Shown in pieces: positions 44,672 through 51,973 of a stretch of 64,000 nt of DNA. The stretch is from G963662905 sp965230045 (GTDB taxonomy: Bacteria; Bacteroidota; Bacteroidia; Bacteroidales; WRLA01). Under the pieces are notes generated by a model. It was not told the origin of the DNA. It searched no databases and was given only the letters and a program-made list of their open reading frames with translations. The stretch covers positions 2,790,001 to 2,854,000 of the forward strand of contig OZ245940.1 in assembly GCA_965230045.1 (NCBI GenBank), given 5' to 3'. Within the stretch, counting starts at the first letter, position 1, and every line of letters begins with the position of its first letter. The position numbers and the translations under genes were made by a program.

Positions 44672-45487
44672 ATGAAAAAATTGATTGTTGTTTTATGTGT
44701 AACCGCATTGCTTTTTGCCTGCTCAAAAGAGGAGGGTTCCGAATTTGTGGATTCACCGGTTATAGAAGCTTTTTTGGTTTCCGATGAAATATTTAAAATG
44801 AACATATCCAGACAAATACCTTATTCTGAGGATGTAGTCTTTTCTTCTGATTTGATAGATGAACTTAATGTTATTATCGAAACGAAGGGACAATCATATA
44901 CTTTATCACCAGCTGGTGGTGGGCTTTTTTATGATAGTTCGCTGATGATGGAAGTTGGCAGGATCTATAATTTGTCCTTTATTTATAATTCAGAAAGAGT
45001 GCAGGCATATACTTATATACCATCCAAACCAGATAGTGTTTCTCAGTCAACAACTTCTATATCAGTTGACCGAATTGATTCCACAGGATCCCCGGGGAGT
45101 GGTGGAATGCCTTCTATGCCCGATCCTGTTGAAATAAGCTGGTATAATCCAGATAATTCCTATTATATTGTCGTTGTGGAGAATGTGGAGGCCGTTTTGG
45201 ATCCAATTCGTGAAATTAGCGAAGATGAAGATGCTCCTGAAAATATATTTCGTAATACGCCCACCACAGGAAATATAGCTCAGCTACGTGCTATGGAATT
45301 CGAGTACTTCGGTACCCATCGAATCATACTTTACCATGTTTTGCCCGATTACGCCGATCTATACGATCAAAACAGCAGCAGTTCTCAAAACCTGACCAGT
45401 TCCTCAACCAGTATAACGAATGGTTATGGCATTTTTACTGGGATTAATTCGGATACGCTTTGGCTTGAAGTTAAAGAAGCAAAATAA
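44672..45487 (+). CDS. DUF4249 lipoprotein
   Basis: A 271-residue lipoprotein (lipobox LLFAC). The family pattern is clear: VVEAFL-like SPVIEAFLVSDEIFKMNISR, then VIIETKGQSYTLSP and VGRIYNLSFIYNSERVQAYTYIP. DUF4249 proteins usually follow TonB receptors in Bacteroidota and are thought to assist them at the outer membrane. It follows the receptor by 10 bp and is surely in its operon. An M2 element inserted immediately after the stop codon; the TAA lies within its 10-bp target duplication. Confidence 0.88.
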   Translation: MKKLIVVLCVTALLFACSKEEGSEFVDSPVIEAFLVSDEIFKMNISRQIPYSEDVVFSSDLIDELNVIIETKGQSYTLSPAGGGLFYDSSLMMEVGRIYNLSFIYNSERVQAYTYIPSKPDSVSQSTTSISVDRIDSTGSPGSGGMPSMPDPVEISWYNPDNSYYIVVVENVEAVLDPIREISEDEDAPENIFRNTPTTGNIAQLRAMEFEYFGTHRIILYHVLPDYADLYDQNSSSSQNLTSSSTSITNGYGIFTGINSDTLWLEVKEAK

Positions 45488-45493
45488 ATATTT

Positions 45494-45768
45494 AGAGGTC
45501 AGTATGTAGGTGCATATTAGTTTTGGCAAATCATAAAAACGATAATGATTTGCTATTGAGTAACGTAGATTTCCCTGCCGAAGTTTCGGCATCGAAATGA
45601 CCTTTTTTTGTGTTCAAGTGGCAAAGTCGGCGCACTTCGACTCCGCTCAGTGACCGTAAGCCGCCTTTGCCCAAACAATTAATAAACAGTCATTTCGACG
45701 ACCAGAGGGAGGAGAAATCTATTTATTCACGGGCATAAATCATTCTATGTACTTATCTACTGACCTCT
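45494..45768 (+). mobile_element. Mini-element M2 copy 2
   Basis: AGAGGTCAGTATG at 45494 and CTACTGACCTCT ending at 45768, flanked by a perfect 10-bp direct repeat ATAAATATTT (45484-45493 and 45769-45778). It is about 275 bp and closely matches copy 1, but one arm of the central stem has been replaced by a segment containing CGACTCCGCTCAGTGAC, so the cassette hairpin is broken. Confidence 0.88.
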
Positions 45769-45793
45769 ATAAATATTTTAATGATCAATATGT

Positions 45794-46129
45794 GGTTCTA
45801 CACGGAATTTCGTGGAAAGAAATTAGAATGCTATTTCAAACAGATTCCTCCAAAGTTTCCTCATTCTTCGGAAAACTTTGTCGGAATGACGCGTTTTTAT
45901 GAAGTCAGGAGGCAAATGCGGCGAGGACACAATAGTATATTTTAAAGATGTCCTCGCCGCATTTGCCTTAAACGCCTAATAAACAGCGTCATTCCGACCG
46001 GAACAAAGCCAAACGAAGTGATTAAGGCTTTGTGAAGGGAGGAATCTGTTAGGGATCAATAGTTTATTAATAGATATCTGCATATTATTTTCAAACATTA
46101 TTGTTACCCACGAAATTCCTAGTAGAACC
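45794..46129 (+). mobile_element. Mini-element M1 copy C (336 bp)
   Basis: GGTTCTAC at 45794 and GTAGAACC ending at 46129, flanked by a perfect 8-bp direct repeat CAATATGT (45786-45793 and 46130-46137). The 19-bp cassette stem is at 45910-45928 with 45950-45968. Same length as copy A. This is the cleanest M1 copy. Its insertion point is the edge of M3 copy 3. Confidence 0.9.
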
Positions 46130-46137
46130 CAATATGT

Positions 46138-46370
46138 AACCTGCTCTATTCATGAAATTTCGTCATGAGCACATTTGAGAAGCTCAGTGACTAAGCACAA
46201 ACCGCAATGGAGAGGTTTTATATTCAAACAAAGGTTTGTTTTGCAGCAGTTTCGGCTCGTAATAGATTTTATAATGCATGTTCCGGGTTAAGCACCAAAA
46301 AGATAGCATTCCTTTCTATTGCAGCGGTTTGTGTGCGCATTAGAATATTTTGTGAATTATTCAGGCTAAA
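46138..46370 (-). mobile_element. Mini-element M3 copy 3 (diverged)
   Basis: Starts AACCTGCTCTATTCATGAAA next to the target duplication of M1 copy C and ends TGAATTATTCAGGCTAAA. The interior keeps the CACCAAAAAGATAGCATTCC segment and the CCTTTCTATTGCAGCGGTTT segment of the other copies but has a replaced middle. Orientation as copy 2. The remainder of the 1,065-bp gap to 46552 holds only a decayed M1-like end. Confidence 0.65.
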
Positions 46371-46461
46371 CGCACCGGGAAACGCTCGAAGACCTTATAA
46401 AGCTGGGATCGTGTGGAGTCCAGGTCAAACTTGAGGAATTCCGATAGCTATCAGCAGGATG

Positions 46462-46516
46462 AATCTGTTTGAAACACAAAACAAAATCTTTCCACAAAAT
46501 TCCGTGTGGAACTTCG
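46462..46516. repeat. Decayed M1-like end
   Basis: GAATCTGTTTGAAA followed by TTTCCACAAAATTCCGTGTGG resembles the sub-terminal and terminal parts of M1 without a matching second end. Probably an old remnant. Confidence 0.35.
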
Positions 46517-46552
46517 AATATTGGTGTATTTTCGCATAAATAATTGATTTAG

Positions 46553-47011
46553 ATGAATCTGGAAACTGTTTTTACTTCAGCAACGCCAGTGGAGTGCCAC
46601 ATCATGAAAGGACGCCTTGAAGCAGAAGGGATTCCCTGCTTTGTTTTTGATGAAAATATTGTTTGGGCCGATCCTTTTAAATCTGTTCTTGTTGGTGGAG
46701 TAAAACTCAAGGTTCCGGCAGATAGGGTAGAGGATGCTCAGAAAATTATAAAATCGGTTGAGGACGGAGAATTTCGCAGCGAAGCACGCGAAGACGAGCC
46801 GGAACAGGAGGCTGTTGAGAAAAATAAGGAAATTCCCCAAAAAATCCTATGTCCATATTGTGGCTCCGAAAACGTCCGCCGGGGATATGCTATCGACAAT
46901 AAATGGAATCCACTCTATCTTATTCTTACTGTTTTGATGATGGCGCCATTTCCGCTTTTTCGGAAAAACTATCATTGTTTTGATTGCAAAAAGAGTTTTA
47001 AGGGAGATTAA
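46553..47011 (+). CDS. DUF2007 protein with C-terminal zinc ribbon
   Basis: A 152-residue protein. Residues 1-70 form a DUF2007 (putative signal-transducing) domain: VFTSATPVECHIMKGRLEAEGIPCF, FKSVLVGGVKLKVPADRVEDA. A charged linker leads to a zinc ribbon split by a hydrophobic segment (CPYCGSENV ... LYLILTVLMMAPFPLF ... YHCFDC). The hydrophobic segment could be a membrane hairpin. Role unknown. A palindrome 14 bp after its stop may end transcription. Confidence 0.82.
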   Translation: MNLETVFTSATPVECHIMKGRLEAEGIPCFVFDENIVWADPFKSVLVGGVKLKVPADRVEDAQKIIKSVEDGEFRSEAREDEPEQEAVEKNKEIPQKILCPYCGSENVRRGYAIDNKWNPLYLILTVLMMAPFPLFRKNYHCFDCKKSFKGD

Positions 47012-47024
47012 AGATAATGGTATT

Positions 47025-47062
47025 AACCGAGTAAATCTCAAATCTAAATTGAGATTTACTCG
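47025..47062. repeat. Palindrome downstream of DUF4143 copy 2
   Basis: CGAGTAAATCTCAA (47028-47041) and its exact complement (47049-47062) with a 7-nt centre. It lies between two convergent stop codons and is nearly identical to the palindrome at 48271-48311, so DUF4143 copy 2 has one at each end. It may act as a terminator or as a second binding site. Confidence 0.8.
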
Positions 47063-47100
47063 CTTGTTCAAAATAGTATATTTACACAATTCTGCTTTGT

Positions 47101-48252
47101 CTATACACTCAGATAGTTTTTTAAGAATATGGGAAGGGAACATACCCGAATGTTTTCCGCTATTTGAAAATCATCCGAATCGGGTGTGATGATGAAATTG
47201 TGTTCCGCCCCAATATCCTGAAATGAATATAAATTGCCTTTGGTAGGTTTGGGTGTGCTGGAGTATTTGATTTCTATGGCTATTTTAGGCTTGTTACCTT
47301 GTGCTAAAACCAAATCACATTCGGCTCCATGCTGTGTTCTGTAGAACGAAGCCTGGTATTTGTTTTGGGTCATCTGTATGATTTGTTCTACAACAAAGCC
47401 TTCAAAAGAATTGCCTTTCATCGGGTGGCCTTGCAGCATTTTCTCATCCTGTAGAAATAGCAAATAATGAAGTACACCGCTATCGCGGATAAAAATTTTG
47501 GGAGACTTGATCAGCCTTTTCTTTGAATTGCTAAAGTATGGATGTAATTGCCTGATCAGAAAAGCTTCTTCCATAAAATTCAGGTATTTTTTGACCGTTG
47601 TTGCGCTGAACCCTAAGGATTTACTTAAACTACTGTAGTTGATGATATGGCCATGCATATGGGCAATCATCGACCAAAGATTTTTTAAAATAGTGGGTGA
47701 TACATCAAGGCCAATTAAGGGCAGGTCTCTTTCAGTATAGGTTCTGATAAAATTTTCCAGCCATTGAAACCAGATTTCGTTATCGCCGGATAAATAGGCA
47801 TCAGGGAAACCGCCTTTAAACCAAAGTTTGTTTAATTCGTTTACCTCTAAAATGTTAAATCCGCTCAATTCAATATAGGCAATCCGTCCTGCCAAAGACT
47901 CTGATGTTTCCCTGATAAGCAGGGGAGAAGCAGAGCCGAGTAAAATAAAACGTGAGGGTAGCCGGTGGTGGTCAACCATTGAACGGATTACAGGAAACAG
48001 ATCGGGCTTGAGCTGAATTTCATCAATAATAATGCATTGATCCATATTTGCTTCGAAAAATAAATTGGGATCACTAAGCTTTATAAGATCTCTTGGATTT
48101 TCGAGATCAATATAAATACTTTGTTTATCAATGATTTTTGCCAGATGTTTGGCGAGCGTTGTTTTCCCTACCTGCCGTGGCCCTAAAATACCAGTAACCG
48201 GAAAATGGTTTATGGTTTTTAATAGCTTATGTGTTATTTGCCGTTCAATCAT
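47101..48252 (-). CDS. AAA_14/DUF4143 ATPase (copy 2 of 3)
   Basis: A 383-residue ATPase. The start is the ATG at 48250-48252 (MIERQITHKLLKTI); a frame ATG at 48267 adds five residues beyond the -7 box. Walker A is LGPRQVGKTT, Walker B is CIIIDEIQLKPDLF, and sensor-1 is ILLGSASPLL. The DUF4143 part has FIRDSGVLHYLL, the nuclease-like AECDLVLAQG ... AIEIKYS, and GNSFEGFVVEQI. It is a divergent paralogue of the next gene. Its promoter is TTTG-N20-TATATTTG with the -7 box 4 bp from the ATG, implying a leaderless mRNA, and a 41-bp palindrome covers the -33 box. Auto-regulation is inferred. Confidence 0.87.
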   Translation of the reverse strand: MIERQITHKLLKTINHFPVTGILGPRQVGKTTLAKHLAKIIDKQSIYIDLENPRDLIKLSDPNLFFEANMDQCIIIDEIQLKPDLFPVIRSMVDHHRLPSRFILLGSASPLLIRETSESLAGRIAYIELSGFNILEVNELNKLWFKGGFPDAYLSGDNEIWFQWLENFIRTYTERDLPLIGLDVSPTILKNLWSMIAHMHGHIINYSSLSKSLGFSATTVKKYLNFMEEAFLIRQLHPYFSNSKKRLIKSPKIFIRDSGVLHYLLFLQDEKMLQGHPMKGNSFEGFVVEQIIQMTQNKYQASFYRTQHGAECDLVLAQGNKPKIAIEIKYSSTPKPTKGNLYSFQDIGAEHNFIITPDSDDFQIAENIRVCSLPIFLKNYLSV

Positions 48253-48256
48253 GTAG

Positions 48257-48311
48257 CAAATATACAAATAAACCGAGTAAATCTCAAATTTAAATTGAGA
48301 TTTACTCGGTT
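48257..48311 (-). promoter_or_regulatory. Promoter and operator-like palindrome of DUF4143 copy 2
   Basis: On the minus strand TTTG (+ coordinates 48285-48288) is followed after 20 bp by TATATTTG (48257-48264), a good match to the Bacteroidota -33/-7 pair. A palindrome with 17-bp perfect arms (AACCGAGTAAATCTCAA at 48271-48287 and its complement at 48295-48311) contains the -33 box and half the spacer, the position of a repressor site. Confidence 0.7.
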
Positions 48312-48354
48312 TGCAAAAATTGAATATTTACATTCTCTTTTTCGTTAAACGGCC

Positions 48355-49602
48355 TCACCCCAAAAACATCGCAAAATGCAGCGCAATAATTTTCCCGTCC
48401 TGAAAGTACTGTGTTTGTGGGTCGGCAGACAGGATAAACGATTGCTTTAAAGGCTTTGTCAGTAGTGTCTCCAGATTGCGCAAATGACGGCCGTCGGTTT
48501 CATTTACCTTATCACTTTGTTTGATCTCAAAAGCGTAAAACCCATCTTCCATTTCAATCAGCAGATCAACTTCTTTTCCATCATGTGTGCGTAAATGGAA
48601 CATCTGCGCCTGAACATGTTGGTTTTTGATTTGCTTGTACATTTCTGTAACCAAAACACTTTCAAATTCAGTACCGCTCATGCCGCCCCTTTTTTGCATT
48701 ACGGCCTGTAAAACGCCATGGTCCATAAAATGGATTTTGGGCATTTTGGATAATCTTTTGTTTGGATTTCCCGACCAGGCAGGTAAACTGAAAAGCTGGT
48801 AGCTGATTTCAAAATACTGCAAATACCTTTGCGCAGTTTTGCTTGTTAAGCCAATGCGTTTTCCAATTTGTGATGCATTGAAAAGTGAAGCGGTACTGTT
48901 CGCAAAAAGCTTTTGTATTTTTATAAAAGGCTCCAGATCACGATAATTGGCCAGCTCACGGACATCCCGTTCCAGATAGGTGCGCACATAATTATCAAGC
49001 CAGCTGTAGCGGTCTTCGTCATCCAGGCTTTCATCTACCAGGGCCGGATATCCGCCAAATTTTTTGAAATGATCCCATGCACTCATTATTTTTGAAATAC
49101 CCGGGTGCATCAGGAATGAGGGCAGGAAATTGGTTTTCCCTTCCTTTAATAAACTTATAAAGGCCGATGTTTGTACCGCGTCACCCCACGATTTTGTGGC
49201 CAACTCGGGCAGAGTAAGCGGGTAAATTTCAAATATGCTGACCCGTCCGGCAAGACTTTCTTTGATTTTTTGGAGCAATAACAACTGACTGGAACCCAAA
49301 ATGATATATCTCGGATCGGGCCATTGGTCGTAAACCGATTTGATGCTCTCGATCAGTGATGGCTCTTTCTGTATTTCATCCAGTATCGCTTTGGGATACA
49401 AATCTTTCCACTGCCGGGCATTGAGATTTGCAAAACCTTGCCTCATCACCGGATCTTCAATGGAAATGTATTCGAAATCATCAAAAGCTTTGCGGGCAAG
49501 AGTGGTTTTGCCGGTTTGCCGCGCGCCGGTAAGTGCGATAATGCGTCCGGTTTTCTTTTCGGATTTTTCAATAATATACTGCCTGACTGATCGGTTTCTC
49601 AT
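48355..49602 (-). CDS. AAA_14/DUF4143 ATPase (copy 3 of 3)
   Basis: A 415-residue ATPase (MRNRSVRQYIIEKSEKK). Walker A is TGARQTGKTT, Walker B is KAILDEIQKEPSLI, and sensor-1 is IILGSSQLLLL. The C-terminal DUF4143 region has IHFMDHGVLQAVM, GTEFESVLVTEMYKQ and the nuclease-like GKEVDLLIEMEDGFYAFEIKQSDK. It is followed by copy 2 in the same direction, but the 102-bp gap containing copy 2's own promoter argues for separate transcription. A promoter with the same TTTG-N20-TATATTTG layout lies 29 bp upstream, next to 32-bp tandem repeats. Confidence 0.87.
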   Translation of the reverse strand: MRNRSVRQYIIEKSEKKTGRIIALTGARQTGKTTLARKAFDDFEYISIEDPVMRQGFANLNARQWKDLYPKAILDEIQKEPSLIESIKSVYDQWPDPRYIILGSSQLLLLQKIKESLAGRVSIFEIYPLTLPELATKSWGDAVQTSAFISLLKEGKTNFLPSFLMHPGISKIMSAWDHFKKFGGYPALVDESLDDEDRYSWLDNYVRTYLERDVRELANYRDLEPFIKIQKLFANSTASLFNASQIGKRIGLTSKTAQRYLQYFEISYQLFSLPAWSGNPNKRLSKMPKIHFMDHGVLQAVMQKRGGMSGTEFESVLVTEMYKQIKNQHVQAQMFHLRTHDGKEVDLLIEMEDGFYAFEIKQSDKVNETDGRHLRNLETLLTKPLKQSFILSADPQTQYFQDGKIIALHFAMFLG

Positions 49603-49631
49603 GATTATAAATTTTACATCATATCAGTTTG

Positions 49632-49663
49632 CAAATATATGATAAAAATCCAATAATTCCAAA
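49632..49663 (-). promoter_or_regulatory. Promoter of DUF4143 copy 3
   Basis: Minus-strand TTTG (+ 49660-49663), a 20-bp spacer and TATATTTG (+ 49632-49639), 29 bp upstream of the ATG. The -33 box is the first bases of the tandem repeat array. Confidence 0.65.
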
Positions 49664-49734
49664 TTTTACGCCGAATTTTGGAATGCTTCTCCAAATTTCA
49701 CGCCGAATTTTGGAATGCTTCTCCAAATTTCACG
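49659..49734. repeat. 32-bp tandem repeat, 2.4 copies
   Basis: Units 49659-49690 and 49691-49722 differ at one base, and a partial third unit ends at 49734. Each contains CCAAATTTCACG followed by CCGAATTTTGG, an imperfect palindrome. The array starts at the -33 box of DUF4143 copy 3 and extends upstream, as expected for regulator sites. Confidence 0.8.
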
Positions 49735-49791
49735 TTTTAATAATAAATTGATGCTATTTGAACCCTATGTATTTTGTTGTTTTAGTAAAAA

Positions 49792-50589
49792 TTATTCACC
49801 CTTAAATTCGGGTTTCCTTTTTTCAAAAAAGGCATGAAGACCTTCTCTGTAGTCAACGCTGGTATAGCAATCCTGGCGCAAGCCCTGGATTTCTTCAAAA
49901 TCATCGGGTGTGAGCGCCGGGCTGTTGGTGAGCTTGCGCAATTCGGCTTTTAGCAGCTTTACGGTGAGCGGTGCACGCGAGGCAATGGTTTTAGCGAGTT
50001 CCATTGTTCGCTCGAGCAGTTTTTCCTCCGGGACCAAATCGTTGAGCAGACCAAACTGGTATGCTTTTTCCGCCGACAATGCCTCGGCAGTAAAGAGCAT
50101 TTCTTTGACGATATGCAGGGGCAATACGCCCAGAAAATGCGTCAGGCCGGCAGTATTGTATGCAATCCCGATTTTTGCCGGGGTAATGGCAAAACTGGCG
50201 TTTTTTGTGCCAATCACCAAATCGCAGGTAGCGGCCAAATCGCATGCACCGCCCCATACGCTGCCGCCAATCATGCCAATTACCGGCATAGAAAGTTGCC
50301 TAATGCGGTGAAGCAATTGCTCAAAAGGAGTAGTGTAGGGCAGGGGATCGTGACCGCCATCCCGTGGGAAATCACCCAAGTCATGACCTGCAGAGAAAAT
50401 TTTTGCCCCTTCATATGCCCGGATGATGATTACCCTGCATTTTTGTTCTTCAAAATAATCAAAAGCTTCCATTAAGCCACTGATTACTTCTTTGCTTAAA
50501 CAGTTGGCTTTGTGTGGGTTATTTATTGTTGCGGTGCCAATATATGCGTCCAGCTCTATTAAAATGATTTGATTGTTGTTTTGTTCCAT
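49792..50589 (-). CDS. Methylmalonyl-CoA decarboxylase-like crotonase
   Basis: A 265-residue crotonase-fold enzyme resembling E. coli ScpB, which decarboxylates methylmalonyl-CoA to propionyl-CoA. Shared features along the length are RAYEGAKIFSAGHDLGDFP with GGHDPLPYTTPF, IGGSVWGGACDLAATCDL (oxyanion-hole glycines), ITPAKIGIAYNTAG, HIVKEMLFTAEALSAEKA, and the end DYREGLHAFFEKRKPEFKG. Propionate formation is plausible in a Bacteroidota; other crotonase activities cannot be excluded. It is 18 bp downstream of an unknown repeat protein and probably in its operon. Confidence 0.85.
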   Translation of the reverse strand: MEQNNNQIILIELDAYIGTATINNPHKANCLSKEVISGLMEAFDYFEEQKCRVIIIRAYEGAKIFSAGHDLGDFPRDGGHDPLPYTTPFEQLLHRIRQLSMPVIGMIGGSVWGGACDLAATCDLVIGTKNASFAITPAKIGIAYNTAGLTHFLGVLPLHIVKEMLFTAEALSAEKAYQFGLLNDLVPEEKLLERTMELAKTIASRAPLTVKLLKAELRKLTNSPALTPDDFEEIQGLRQDCYTSVDYREGLHAFFEKRKPEFKGE

Positions 50590-50607
50590 AATAATGAGGT
50601 TTTATGT

Positions 50608-51747
50608 TCAAACTGATTTTACGAAATCAACCATATCGGCTGCTTGTTCCGGCTTCGTTGGATGTATTGCAAAGAACTCATATTCATTGCATTGATAATA
50701 AGCATTGGAAATTAATATCCTTTCGCTTTCTTCATCAAGAATAATGATCATTTCTTCATATTTTCGGGCTTTGATATTTGTCAAACCGATTCCTCCGTCT
50801 AATACCATAAATCCTTTATTGGGAAGCTTAAAACCAATAAGCCCGTCATTGGAAGGGATTTCTTCCAGTTTAAAGAATGTATTTTCAGCTACTTTTCCAA
50901 AATCCCGCATCATGAAATAGCTCTGCGTTTTTTTGTTGAATACGACCAGATGTTCGTAAACAGGCTGTGCTTCCCATTCCGCATAGTCGATAAATTCGCC
51001 TTCTGCAATAAGGTAAAATTGTGATTCATTGGGCTTTGACCAGATGTGCGTAGCCTCAAAATCAAATATTTGGGCTTCGCGGAAATCCAGATCGTCCGTG
51101 CTTTGATAGGCTTCAAGAAACAGCCATTTCCGGCTTCCTTCGTGATAGGCCAGGGCGTTATCGTCAACTATGGCAAGTTTGGTTTCCGGCGCCAGTGGCT
51201 GGTCTTCCCAATAAATATAATAGGCGTCTTCATCTCTGTACCAGATTGTATGGTTTTGGCTTTCGTTTTGTTCGGCAGCAACAATTTTTTTGTCCCCACC
51301 CGTCAGCCTGATGATGTAAAAGGAATCATCGGCATTGCTCCACATCATCATGAGTTCCTCATTTATTTCCCTGACATTGCATTCTGCCGAAATATCTTCA
51401 TTATCCTTAATAATAAACAGGTCCTTAAATCCATCAAAGCTGATCAAAACAATCCCATCATCTGCTTCAACCCATTCTATTTCAATAGCTTTGTTGTACT
51501 CCGTTTTATCTTTAGCAGGCAGCAAAAAATACCTGTTGTTACTTTCTTCCCATGCGAGTTGATAGCCTTCGCTTAAATCGTTGATAGCAATTTGGTCAGA
51601 GATATCTTTCGTTCCTATTTGCAGGCGGAATGAATTTTCGGGCTCTTCAAATATTTCATAAAGGACTTTGGTGTGCACAGTATTTTTTTGAGATTTCTCC
51701 AGCGATGTATTTTCGTTTTTTTTATTGTGGAAAGGATTGGATATCAT
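50608..51747 (-). CDS. Acidic internally repeated protein, unrecognised
   Basis: A 379-residue acidic protein without signal peptide. I choose the ATG at 51745-51747 (MISNPFHNKK); the ATG at 51783 would add 12 residues. A degenerate unit of about 30-45 residues recurs with the core W-x2-(A/P/S)-(D/N)-x-(S/R)-x-(F/Y)-(Y/F)-(L/I): LAWEESNNRYFLL, MMWSNADDSFYII, TIWYRDEDAYYIY and HIWSKPNESQFYLI. This suggests a beta-propeller or solenoid. Function unknown; it precedes the methylmalonyl-CoA decarboxylase-like gene by 18 bp, so the two are likely co-expressed. Confidence 0.7.
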   Translation of the reverse strand: MISNPFHNKKNENTSLEKSQKNTVHTKVLYEIFEEPENSFRLQIGTKDISDQIAINDLSEGYQLAWEESNNRYFLLPAKDKTEYNKAIEIEWVEADDGIVLISFDGFKDLFIIKDNEDISAECNVREINEELMMMWSNADDSFYIIRLTGGDKKIVAAEQNESQNHTIWYRDEDAYYIYWEDQPLAPETKLAIVDDNALAYHEGSRKWLFLEAYQSTDDLDFREAQIFDFEATHIWSKPNESQFYLIAEGEFIDYAEWEAQPVYEHLVVFNKKTQSYFMMRDFGKVAENTFFKLEEIPSNDGLIGFKLPNKGFMVLDGGIGLTNIKARKYEEMIIILDEESERILISNAYYQCNEYEFFAIHPTKPEQAADMVDFVKSV

Positions 51748-51973
51748 AATTTTACAATAGTTTGATGCATTTTGATTTTTCAAATATAGGGATTTTTGAA
51801 AAGCTGCAATTGATTATTTTTATTGGAAATTTTACAGGAAACGTCCTTGTTTTTTAAAATCTCTTTACCTTTAATGCCTTATAAACCTTGCATAAAATCA
51901 TGAGATTTTTGGTTTTTGCATGGTTTTGATTTTTTTTTGGATGATTATGCCCAAACCAATAAAATTTTGCATT

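Noticed and set aside
46207..46434. 75-codon + strand frame
   Set aside because: It lies mostly within M3 copy 3 and reads repeat sequence.
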